NCBI GenBank assembly: GCA_964491805.1
Contig: CAZBGU010000028.1
Location: forward strand, 1-7,875
DNA: 7,875 bases
Direction: 5' to 3'
DNA from: UBA11704 sp964491805
Lineage (GTDB): Bacteria > Patescibacteriota > Minisyncoccia > Phycocordibacterales > UBA5272
Shown here: positions 1 to 5,011 of the stretch, piece by piece
Layout of the letters: each line of letters begins with the position of its first letter
Position numbering within the stretch: position 1 is the stretch's first letter
The notes under the pieces: generated by a model
Told to the model about the DNA's origin: nothing
Seen by the model: only the letters and a program-made list of their open reading frames with translations
Databases searched by the model: none
Translations under genes and position numbers: made by a program

Positions 1-7
1 GAATAGG

Positions 8-71
8 GGTCGAGGAGTCTCCTGTTTTATGTACTCATAAAACGAGACGAGGTGACCAAATCCCATCGACC
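8..71. other. Foldable RNA-like segment ahead of a terminator
   Basis: The segment folds into nested helices. An outer helix pairs 8-13 with 66-71 and may extend through 14-16 with 61-63. A middle helix pairs 17-21 with 44-48. A perfect 8-bp hairpin pairs 24-31 with 36-43 around the loop TACT. An unpaired stretch (49-60) lies on the 3' side, and a rho-independent terminator follows at 80-110. This could be the 3' part of a small structured RNA that begins outside the window, or a 3' UTR. It lacks the T-arm sequence expected for a tRNA or tmRNA end and does not match the RNase P, SRP or 5S RNA 3' ends that I know. One plus-strand frame is open from 3 to about 140, but it runs through the terminator stem and resembles no family. 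The identity is unknown. Confidence 0.35.
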
Positions 72-111
72 GCGCAAAGAGAAAAAGCCTTCGAAAGAAG
101 GCTTTTTCTTA
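72..111. repeat. 40-base terminator-containing direct repeat, copy 1
   Basis: This stretch recurs at 692-731 with a single difference (A78 versus T698). It starts GCGCAA and contains the whole terminator hairpin. The two copies flank the SLOG-domain gene in direct orientation. They may be homology used for recombination, or simply a terminator spread by duplication. Confidence 0.8.
80..110. terminator. Rho-independent terminator, copy 1
   Basis: Thirteen pairs (80-92 with 97-109) close on a GAAA tetraloop. The 3' arm reads GGCTTTTTCTT. The A-rich 5' arm and T-rich 3' arm mean it could work in both directions. It would end whatever transcript covers 1-71 and isolates the leaderless promoter of the next gene. 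Confidence 0.85.
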
Positions 112-141
112 TGATGGATTTAGGGTTGAAGAACTGAGTGG

Positions 142-147
142 TATAAT
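142..147 (+). promoter_or_regulatory. -10 box TATAAT of the SLOG gene
   Basis: A perfect TATAAT ends six bases before the ATG at 154. Transcription would start at or next to the ATG, giving a leaderless mRNA. No Shine-Dalgarno and no convincing -35 box are seen. Confidence 0.65.
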
Positions 148-153
148 TACATT

Positions 154-660
154 ATGAAATGGATAGGAATCTCAGGAACATGGCAGTTAACTTCACAACA
201 GGTTGAAGAAGATGTGAGACGTGAGGTAAAGAAGATTCTTAGTGATGGGGGTGGAATTATAACAGGAGGAGCGCTTGGTGTTGATTCTTTTGCGATGGAT
301 GAAGTAATTAAAAATAATGCACATAAAGATAGAATTAAGATTTGTCTTCCAGTAACATTTACCTTATACAAAGTGCATTATCGAAAGCGTGCAGATGAGG
401 GAGTTATTACACAGGACCAAGCAGAAAAACTTATCGAGTTACTAGAAACAATATATGTATCAAATCGGGAAGCAATCATTGAAGATACTAGTTTTACTAT
501 CTGTGACAAGGAGTCATATTATGCAAGAAATGGAACAATTGTTGATTTGTCAGACGAACTTTATGCGTTTCAAGTAAATGGAAGTAGTGGAACAGGGGAC
601 ACAGTTGAAAAAGCAAAATCTCAAGGAAAAGAAGTAAGACTTTTTACCTATAATTTGTAG
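154..660 (+). CDS. SLOG/DprA-like nucleotide-binding protein
   Basis: The 168-residue protein has a Rossmann-like layout of the SLOG superfamily, which includes DprA and LOG proteins. A first strand with a glycine turn (WIGISGT, residues 3-9) is followed by a helix. The core motif GGGIITGGALGVDSFAMDE spans residues 32-50 and contains the GG-x-x-G-x-D signature. A late loop, GSSGTGDTVEKAKSQGK (143-159), resembles the phosphate-binding SxGT segment near the C-terminus of the family. SLOG proteins bind nucleotides or nucleotide-derived ligands, and DprA binds single-stranded DNA. This protein is a lone, short domain without the extra DprA domains, so its ligand and role cannot be assigned. The start is set by the TATAAT six bases upstream. 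It is the only gene between two copies of the same terminator, so it is probably monocistronic. It is unlikely to be a LOG cytokinin phosphoribohydrolase, because the PGGxGTxxE motif is absent. Confidence 0.75.
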   Translation: MKWIGISGTWQLTSQQVEEDVRREVKKILSDGGGIITGGALGVDSFAMDEVIKNNAHKDRIKICLPVTFTLYKVHYRKRADEGVITQDQAEKLIELLETIYVSNREAIIEDTSFTICDKESYYARNGTIVDLSDELYAFQVNGSSGTGDTVEKAKSQGKEVRLFTYNL

Positions 661-691
661 CAAGGGTAGTCCTCACTTCATTCGCGAGTGT

Positions 692-731
692 GCGCAATGA
701 GAAAAAGCCTTCGAAAGAAGGCTTTTTCTTA
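692..731. repeat. 40-base terminator-containing direct repeat, copy 2
   Basis: This is the second copy of the sequence at 72-111, with one mismatch. It lies 31 bases after the SLOG stop codon. The recognisable part of the following metallo-beta-lactamase reading frame begins only a few bases after this copy ends, so the repeat marks the truncation point. Confidence 0.8.
700..730. terminator. Rho-independent terminator, copy 2
   Basis: This has the same 13-bp stem and GAAA loop as the hairpin at 80-110 (700-712 with 717-729). It terminates the SLOG transcript. A smaller possible hairpin (CACTT with GAGTG, about 674-690) lies just before it. Confidence 0.85.
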
Positions 732-745
732 GTGATTCGTTTATT

Positions 746-997
746 GTGCCAAATAAAAAGGTAGTGATTCTTGCTGCGCCAATTGTTGCACCATGGTCAT
801 CCTTTGGGGAATGTGTTGACTATATCAAAAAAATTAGCCCAAAAGTTGCTATTCCTGTACATGATGGGCTGTTAAAAGAAGATACACCTGGTCCGACATA
901 CAGACTGCCGCCGCAAATACTTGAGCCACTTGGTATACTTTTTGAAGTACTTGAGCCAGGGGTAGAGACAGATTTCTCTCAGTGTTGTGCAGCATAA
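746..997 (+). pseudogene. C-terminal remnant of an MBL-fold metallo-hydrolase
   Basis: The 83-residue frame resembles the last third of UlaG-like metallo-beta-lactamase-fold hydrolases. It has VVILAAPIVAPW (residues 6-17), a helix, then SPKVAIPVHDGLL (31-43), where H39 is the usual last metal ligand, and finally ILEPLGILFEVLEPG (58-72), the usual C-terminal strand region. The catalytic HxHxDH part and about 120 N-terminal residues are missing. The frame continues upstream through the terminator only to a TGA at 698-700 and holds no further homology, apart from a few residues just before the GTG at 746. There is no good promoter or ribosome site before that GTG, and a strong terminator sits directly upstream. 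It is most likely a decaying gene fragment created by rearrangement at the 40-base repeat. A small expressed protein cannot be ruled out. Confidence 0.65.
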
Positions 998-1018
998 GCA
1001 AGTTGATACATTTTGTTA

Positions 1019-1024
1019 TATACT
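1019..1024 (+). promoter_or_regulatory. -10-like box TATACT
   Basis: TATACT ends eight bases before the ATG at 1033. A TTGATA lies upstream (1003-1008), but its spacing of 10 bases is too short for a normal -35. A leaderless or nearly leaderless start is inferred. Confidence 0.5.
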
Positions 1025-1032
1025 GAATTACC

Positions 1033-2034
1033 ATGAAAATCCATAAAGGCGTTTCTCTGATTGTTGGTAGCATTGTTCTAGTTATATGTGGAGTACTCTT
1101 TTATAGAGTAAATATTTCTAAGTTACTTTCTTTTCAGAAGGCAGACCTAGAGAATAACGTTATATCACAAACAGATAAAAAGTTTGTGATAGATCGACCA
1201 ATTTCACGAGAAAGAATCAAGGTAGGGGAAAAGTTTTTAGTAAAAGAAGGACAGATACTTGAAAGCACGTTAATGTTCACTTCCAACAAGGAAAAAGAAA
1301 TTACCATTACATCTGTAAAGCATGTTTACTTGCAAGATGTTGGTAATGGCCACACTCTATTTCAAGGTTGTTATATTGTTCCTGGTGGGTACACGTGTGC
1401 GCTCTTTCTTTTAAATAATTTTGATCAGTTGGTTCAATTGACACCAACTGTACAGTATGACTTTGGAGATGGAAAAGACCCTTCGTTTGGCGGGAAAGAC
1501 TATGTAAATGAAATAGATAAAAGGATTAAACTCGATGTTGCAAATAGTGTTTCGAAAGATTTTTTTGTAAGGCCTAATGAAGCGCCCTATGTGTATCAAA
1601 TAGTACAATGCGGTGATGCTACTACAGGGAGTGCGTGCAGTGTCATAGGTCTTAATCCAGATAGAATTGATCCAAAGATTGGAATCTCAAGAAAATATCT
1701 TGCTTCCTATGGGGTTCTGTCTACGTTCGGCCTTAATGCTGGTGGGAAAGAGACAAGAGAACAAAAAATATCACGCAGTCTTTATTCCACGACAACAATA
1801 CTATTTGTAAGGGAAGAGTCTGAAGAAGATTTTAGGACTAAACATGTTAGTATTTTCCTTTCAGGGAATACAGGAGAACAGGTTCAGTTGTTTGAAAGTA
1901 ATGAAGATCTTCACACTCAGGTAAAGCTTGATTATGACTACATTAACTTGGCAGACACGGCGTACCTGTATATTGGTACAAAGAAATTTACGTACCAGTT
2001 TTCAACAAATACTTTTACTGAAGTAGTAAGGTAA
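1033..2034 (+). CDS. Membrane-anchored extracytoplasmic protein, unknown
   Basis: I do not recognise this 333-residue protein. Residues 1-5 are short and basic. They are followed by a hydrophobic segment (about 7-24) that reads as an uncleaved signal anchor, so the remaining ~305 residues should face outside. The outer part is rich in beta-prone stretches and Thr/Ser/Asn. It contains two evenly spaced cysteine pairs, C113/C122 and C193/C202, that could form disulfides. A YDFGDG motif (142-147) recalls the PKD-domain signature, but it is not in a clear PKD context. There is no lipobox and no catalytic motif. It is monocistronic, with a -10-like box eight bases before the ATG, and it converges on the minus-strand gene at 2211-2660. 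A surface or envelope role is inferred from topology only. Its codon use looks somewhat more A/T-rich than that of the downstream housekeeping genes. Confidence 0.75.
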   Translation: MKIHKGVSLIVGSIVLVICGVLFYRVNISKLLSFQKADLENNVISQTDKKFVIDRPISRERIKVGEKFLVKEGQILESTLMFTSNKEKEITITSVKHVYLQDVGNGHTLFQGCYIVPGGYTCALFLLNNFDQLVQLTPTVQYDFGDGKDPSFGGKDYVNEIDKRIKLDVANSVSKDFFVRPNEAPYVYQIVQCGDATTGSACSVIGLNPDRIDPKIGISRKYLASYGVLSTFGLNAGGKETREQKISRSLYSTTTILFVREESEEDFRTKHVSIFLSGNTGEQVQLFESNEDLHTQVKLDYDYINLADTAYLYIGTKKFTYQFSTNTFTEVVR

Positions 2035-2210
2035 TTTTTTCTTACTTAAAAAAATAAAGAGAATATCAATATTTCAAAAGGATCCTTCTTCTGTTGTGCT
2101 CTGATAGTTTTTAAAACTTTAAGGATTGTATACCAGAGGCACATAGAGGTCGATTTTTTGTTTTTAATGTAGCATCTTATTTCAGTATGCGTCTGAATGT
2201 GTTTATTTTA

Positions 2211-2660
2211 TTATTGATTAGTGTCACACTCTATTGTAGTGCCTAATTCACGGCAGATTGTACCGTTCTTTACATCTTTAGTTGATGTTGAGGTGTTAAT
2301 AAAAAAAGTAAGCAGTCCTGTTCTTGATGTTAGATGTCGTTGCTTTGCTTGAAGTATTAAAGTAAGGTGCCTTTTTAAACGTCGCAGTTCGTCGTCTGTA
2401 ATGAGAGGAAGTTTTTGGTAAGACGGGTCTCTTTTGGATACTGAAATTGTGTAACTAATGCAGTCGTTTCTATTCCCTTCGTTGCAGGAGATTTGTTGTA
2501 TATGTGGAAGCTCTTGCTTTATTAGTGCAAAGTGCGGGGATACAACTTTTTGGTAAGCGTTAGTTTCCGATACTGTCGACACATCTCTATTTAGAGTAAA
2601 GAAAAACAGGAAAATAGTAATAGATGTAAGTGTTGCACCAATAATAAAAAGTTTTTTCAT
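2211..2660 (-). CDS. Small signal-anchored extracytoplasmic protein, unknown
   Basis: The protein has 149 residues from the ATG at 2660. MKKLFIIG starts a classic basic-then-hydrophobic N-terminus (hydrophobic to about residue 22), giving a signal anchor or signal peptide. The rest is a polar outer domain. Four cysteines form two close pairs, C59/C67 and C136/C145, suggesting two disulfides. The middle is basic and helical (about 88-112). No family is recognised. A longer start at GTG 2702 is possible, but it would add 14 residues before the natural signal. A weak extended -10 (TGtCATAAA on the minus strand) ends seven bases before the ATG at 2660. The neighbouring convergent gene has the same architecture of one N-terminal anchor and two Cys pairs, so both may belong to the cell-surface inventory. 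Confidence 0.65.
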   Translation of the reverse strand: MKKLFIIGATLTSITIFLFFFTLNRDVSTVSETNAYQKVVSPHFALIKQELPHIQQISCNEGNRNDCISYTISVSKRDPSYQKLPLITDDELRRLKRHLTLILQAKQRHLTSRTGLLTFFINTSTSTKDVKNGTICRELGTTIECDTNQ

Positions 2661-2765
2661 TTTGTTTTTTATGACACCAGGTATTCTTTTACTGTACAGC
2701 ACCTACTACATATACGCAAGTATTTTTTTATGCGGTTGATTAATTTCAGTACTTGCCTTAGAGTA

Positions 2766-2771
2766 TATAGT
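2766..2771 (+). promoter_or_regulatory. Possible -10 box TATAGT for the small gene
   Basis: TATAGT lies about 42 bases before the ATG at 2814 and would give a leader of roughly 36 bases containing the Shine-Dalgarno. No -35 with normal spacing is evident, so this is a candidate only. Confidence 0.35.
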
Positions 2772-2794
2772 GTTCCTTTGTTTGTATTTAACAT

Positions 2795-2802
2795 GGAGGT
2801 GA
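2795..2802 (+). promoter_or_regulatory. Strong Shine-Dalgarno GGAGGTGA
   Basis: This is an eight-base match to the complement of the 16S rRNA 3' end. It ends 11 bases before the ATG at 2814 (14 bases counting from GGAGG), which is slightly long. It is the only strong Shine-Dalgarno before a start codon that I find in the window, and it supports translation of the small ORF. Confidence 0.55.
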
Positions 2803-2813
2803 GATAAGATCAT

Positions 2814-2915
2814 ATGCTCACTACTGTCGACTGTGCAGAAATCATCGTTTTTCTGCTGTTTTGCCTCTTTCTGTACGTAGTGATAAAACGTTCAGGAGGG
2901 TTTGACGGCGAATAA
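2814..2915 (+). CDS. 33-residue single-pass membrane protein
   Basis: This short ORF fills most of an otherwise empty 350-base gap. The product starts MLTTVDCAE. It has a strongly hydrophobic stretch at residues 10-24 (IIVFLLFCLFLYVVI), then a basic KR and a glycine-rich acidic tail (SGGFDGE). That is a plausible single membrane helix, with the basic residues placing the C-terminus inside. Cysteines are at 7 and 17. Three things support a real gene: the strong Shine-Dalgarno upstream, the clean hydrophobic-basic-polar layout, and a 10-bp terminator starting 20 bases after the stop. I recognise no family. Small proteins of this type often act as regulatory subunits of membrane complexes or as type I toxin-like peptides. 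Neither role is shown here, and no antisense RNA can be asserted. Confidence 0.5.
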   Translation: MLTTVDCAEIIVFLLFCLFLYVVIKRSGGFDGE

Positions 2916-2934
2916 GTCATGCGGTTGCAATTTT

Positions 2935-2960
2935 GAAAGGCCGACAACCATCGGCCTTTC
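2935..2960. terminator. Hairpin terminator after the small ORF
   Basis: A perfect 10-bp stem (2935-2944 with 2951-2960) encloses the loop CAACCA. The 3' side is GGCCTTTCGTTACC, a short T-run, so efficiency is uncertain. It separates the small ORF from the CYTH promoter and could also act in the reverse direction, but no minus-strand gene ends here. Confidence 0.6.
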
Positions 2961-3000
2961 GTTACCTTTGTGCTATATGGTAACTTTGTTATTTGAGGTA

Positions 3001-3006
3001 TATAAT
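3001..3006 (+). promoter_or_regulatory. -10 box TATAAT of the CYTH gene
   Basis: A perfect TATAAT ends six bases before the ATG at 3013. This spacing matches that of the SLOG gene and fixes the start as leaderless. No convincing -35 is present. Confidence 0.65.
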
Positions 3007-3012
3007 GAAACC

Positions 3013-3528
3013 ATGTACCACGAGATCGAGAGGAAATTCTTGATACGGAGGATGCCAAAAATTTCAGGCATAAAACCTGAGTTGCAAGAACGTCACTTTA
3101 TTCAGCATACTGAACTGGCAGAGGAGAGGATTCAAAAAAAGGATGCTATGTACGAATACGAACTCAAGATGGCGCTTTCTCCAAGAGAATGGAGAAGGGA
3201 AAGAAGATTTATCTCAGAAGAAGAGTTTAAGCAGTTAGCTCTACGTGCTCCAAAAGTTATTATGCGTGAAAGTTATTCTCTTTCAAAAAAGAATCCGCGC
3301 ATTTCGATAAAAAAGTATTTAGGCGATTATAGAGGTCTTGTTCTTGCTGAGGTTGAGTTTGATTCGGTTGCGGAGTCAGAAGATTTTAGTCCGTCTGATT
3401 GGATGGGTATAGAAATTACAAATACACCACTCGGAAGAGACTCGCGTCTCATCGGTCTCGATCGGGAACATTTTTCTTCAGTGTTGAAAGATAGCTATGA
3501 AATCATGAACCCTGAAGGCTTTGAATGA
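3013..3528 (+). CDS. CYTH-domain protein
   Basis: The 171-residue protein has the CYTH signature at its extreme N-terminus, YHEIERKFLI, with E4, E6 and K8 forming the ExExK motif. CYTH enzymes form an eight-stranded tunnel that binds triphosphates and two metal ions. The family includes inorganic triphosphatases, thiamine triphosphatase and class IV adenylate cyclases. Further tunnel residues can be matched: YELKM (49-53), ERRFISEEEF (63-72), R85 in RESYSL, ISIKKYLGDYRGLVLAEVEFDS (98-118, with E113 and E115), and WMGIEIT (130-136). The length is normal for the compact bacterial form without a CHAD domain. An upstream in-frame start at 2902 would place about 37 extra residues before the motif, overlapping the small gene's stop and a terminator, so it is rejected. 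A triphosphatase role is more likely than cyclase, but the substrate cannot be read from sequence. The stop is TGA. Confidence 0.85.
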   Translation: MYHEIERKFLIRRMPKISGIKPELQERHFIQHTELAEERIQKKDAMYEYELKMALSPREWRRERRFISEEEFKQLALRAPKVIMRESYSLSKKNPRISIKKYLGDYRGLVLAEVEFDSVAESEDFSPSDWMGIEITNTPLGRDSRLIGLDREHFSSVLKDSYEIMNPEGFE

Positions 3529-3586
3529 TACTGTGCTATTACGGTGTGAATATTGTCTCAGTGTATTTGTTAATAGTCTTATCTTT

Positions 3587-3595
3587 TGTTAGAGT
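3587..3595 (+). promoter_or_regulatory. Extended -10 (TGtTAGAGT)
   Basis: A TG-n-extended -10-like box ends eight bases before the ATG at 3604. It supports ATG 3604 rather than TTG 3586 as the start of the membrane protein. The match is weaker than at other genes. Confidence 0.4.
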
Positions 3596-3603
3596 TCTCA
3601 GAT

Positions 3604-3972
3604 ATGAGTGAAGATCATCACATACAGAGCAATAGAGGGGGCGTATCATCACTACATACAAGCGATTTCTTTTTTCGTTTCAAAGAAAATCTTGTCAAAG
3701 AACTTCTTCTTGTACTTTCAGTTGGTGTAACTGTATACGCCTATGTTGCTGCAGGACTGTATGGAATAATTTTATTTTTACTTGAAATTAAGGAGCTGAG
3801 AAGTGTTATTGGATATGTATTGCTTCCATTTCTTATATATTATTTTGGGAAATATCTTACGCTTTTACCAATCTCGGTTGTTATTTTTCTCATCTTTTTA
3901 CCAGGTAGGATTACGTGGCCAATCTTAGGGCTGTCAGCTTTTTTTAGCTTTTTCTTAGTATTCATGGTCTAA
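3604..3972 (+). CDS. Small polytopic membrane protein, unknown
   Basis: The protein has 122 residues. A polar N-terminal tail of about 30 residues, with HH and a DFFFRFKEN segment, precedes a very hydrophobic remainder. Likely membrane helices lie at about 33-60 (long, possibly broken), 68-82, 84-100 and 104-121, so three or four spans. Few charges interrupt them: E61/K63/E64/R66, K83 and R102. No signature of a transporter, rhomboid or other enzyme is visible and I do not recognise the family. The ATG at 3604 is preferred over TTG 3586 because an extended -10 box sits eight bases before it. It follows the CYTH gene after 75 bases without a clear terminator between them, so partial read-through is possible. 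The next gene begins 37 bases after its stop with its own -10 box. Confidence 0.65.
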   Translation: MSEDHHIQSNRGGVSSLHTSDFFFRFKENLVKELLLVLSVGVTVYAYVAAGLYGIILFLLEIKELRSVIGYVLLPFLIYYFGKYLTLLPISVVIFLIFLPGRITWPILGLSAFFSFFLVFMV

Positions 3973-3996
3973 CTGTTGTGTTTGTTTATTTTTTGT

Positions 3997-4002
3997 TACA
4001 AT
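3997..4002 (+). promoter_or_regulatory. -10 box TACAAT of trhO
   Basis: TACAAT ends seven bases before the ATG at 4010. An in-frame GTG at 4004 begins one base after the box and would lie upstream of the expected transcription start, so ATG 4010 is the start. A poor TTGTGT (3976-3981) is the only -35 candidate. Confidence 0.55.
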
Positions 4003-4009
4003 TGTGTGC

Positions 4010-4921
4010 ATGAAATATCAAGTACTTCTCTTTTATAAATACATTACCATTACTAACCCAGAAGAGCTTAAGGAGCAGTCATTTGCGTGGTGTAAAAAAT
4101 ATAATCTCACTGGTCGTGTAATTCTTGCAGAAGAAGGTATTAACTATACTCTCGAAGGTCTTGTCGAGGATACAGAGAACTTCGTCAAGGAGTTCACTTC
4201 AGATCCGCGATTTAGCGACACACATATTAAGCGTAGTGAGGGATTTGGTAAATCATTTCCTGGACTTTCGATCAAAGTTCGTAACGAGATCGTCGGCACT
4301 CGCTTTCCCAAAGAAGTTGACCCTCGCATTAAGACAGGTGCACACCTTCCTGCAGAAGAGCTTAAGAAATGGTATGAGGAAGGTAAGGATTTTGTTGTTG
4401 TTGACATGCGTAACTCGTATGAGTATGCATCTGGCCATTTTAAAGGATCGGAAGACCTCGGTCTCTCTGCGTCACGTGAACTTCCAAATGCAATTGATAA
4501 AATAAAAGATGCAAAAGACAAGACCGTGGTAACGGTGTGTACTGGAGGTATTAAGTGTGAGAAGATGTCTGCGTATCTTCTCCACGAAGGGTTCAAGGAT
4601 GTATACCAGCTAAGTGGAGGTATTCATACGTATATGGAAAAGTTTCCTGGTGAAGATTTTCTCGGAACACTGTATACCTATGATGATCGTCTCACCATGC
4701 ACTTTGGCGGCGACAGGGAAATCGTAGGAACATGTAAGCGTTGTGAAGATAAGACAGAGAAGTATCAGAACTGTGCGAACGCAGAATGTAATATGCTTTT
4801 TCTTATATGTGATGATTGCGTGTCATCGGAAGGTCCAGGATTTTGTAGTGAGAAATGTGAGAAGTCAACTGCTCGTGTAGTGAATCGAATTAGAAATAAC
4901 AATGCAGCAGTCGGAGTGTAA
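4010..4921 (+). CDS. trhO: tRNA uridine(34) hydroxylase TrhO
   Basis: This 303-residue protein matches the TrhO/YceA (UPF0176) family. The family uses molecular oxygen to hydroxylate wobble uridine 34 to 5-hydroxyuridine in tRNAs, a step before carboxymethoxyuridine-type modification. The N-terminal ferredoxin-like part holds TGRVILAEEGIN (34-45), typical of the family. The central rhodanese domain (about 115-215) has VVVDMRNSYEYASGHFKGS (129-147) and the active loop VCTGGIKCEKMSAYL (176-190), with catalytic C177 and the family's second cysteine C183. The C-terminal cysteine-rich tail carries eight cysteines (C242, C245, C255, C260, C267, C270, C279, C283) within the typical NCANAECNMLFLICDDC context, probably binding metal. 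All expected motifs are intact and the length is normal. It is transcribed alone from a leaderless promoter and ended by a 21-bp terminator. Confidence 0.93.
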   Translation: MKYQVLLFYKYITITNPEELKEQSFAWCKKYNLTGRVILAEEGINYTLEGLVEDTENFVKEFTSDPRFSDTHIKRSEGFGKSFPGLSIKVRNEIVGTRFPKEVDPRIKTGAHLPAEELKKWYEEGKDFVVVDMRNSYEYASGHFKGSEDLGLSASRELPNAIDKIKDAKDKTVVTVCTGGIKCEKMSAYLLHEGFKDVYQLSGGIHTYMEKFPGEDFLGTLYTYDDRLTMHFGGDREIVGTCKRCEDKTEKYQNCANAECNMLFLICDDCVSSEGPGFCSEKCEKSTARVVNRIRNNNAAVGV

Positions 4922-4950
4922 TTGTATTGCGCTGTTTTGTTTTGTGTAAT

Positions 4951-4995
4951 AGAAAGAAGTCGAGCGCGGCCGAAGGCCGCGCTCGACTTCTTTCT
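4951..4995. terminator. 21-bp perfect terminator after trhO
   Basis: Positions 4951-4971 pair perfectly with 4975-4995 around the three-base loop GAA. The core is GC-rich (GAGCGCGGCC) and the 3' arm ends ACTTCTTTCT. The 3' foot lies five bases before the -10 box of the next gene, so any -35 contact would fall within the stem. The core GCGCGGCCGA recurs in the hairpin at 7457-7510. Confidence 0.85.
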
Positions 4996-4996
4996 G

Positions 4997-5005
4997 TGCT
5001 AGTAT
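4997..5005 (+). promoter_or_regulatory. Extended -10 (TGcTAGTAT) of the methyltransferase
   Basis: The TG-n-extended box ends six bases before the ATG at 5012, giving a leaderless transcript. The -35 position would lie in the GC-rich terminator stem and has no match, consistent with dependence on the extended -10. Confidence 0.55.
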
Positions 5006-5011
5006 GTACCT

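Noticed and set aside
1..80. tRNA or tmRNA 3' end
   Set aside because: There is no T-arm consensus (GGTTCRANTCC) on either strand and no acceptor-type pairing leading to CCA.
3..140. Open plus-strand frame as the tail of an upstream protein
   Set aside because: The frame passes through a complete terminator and resembles no protein I know; nested RNA helices explain the segment better, though the upstream sequence could change this.
2025..2046. Hairpin AGTAAG/CTTACT after the gene at 1033-2034 as a terminator
   Set aside because: The stem is only 6 bp, the T-run is in the loop rather than after the stem, and it overlaps the stop codon; nothing else convincing was seen in the convergent gap 2035-2210 apart from a 10-base palindrome (2078-2087).
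2902..3012. Upstream extension of the CYTH frame starting at 2902
   Set aside because: It would run through a terminator hairpin and the TATAAT box, and the CYTH motif EIERK belongs at the extreme N-terminus; ATG 3013 fits both.
3526..3528. TGA recoded as glycine, as in some Patescibacteria lineages
   Set aside because: TGA sits at the natural end of the CYTH protein and no gene in the window uses in-frame TGA, so the standard bacterial code fits.
4004..4012. GTG 4004 as the trhO start
   Set aside because: It starts one base after the -10 box, before the expected transcription start, and family members begin close to the KYQVLLFYKY segment.
4144..4596. 150-residue minus-strand frame inside trhO
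   Set aside because: It is a shadow of the intact, strongly conserved trhO gene; no own promoter or homology is visible.
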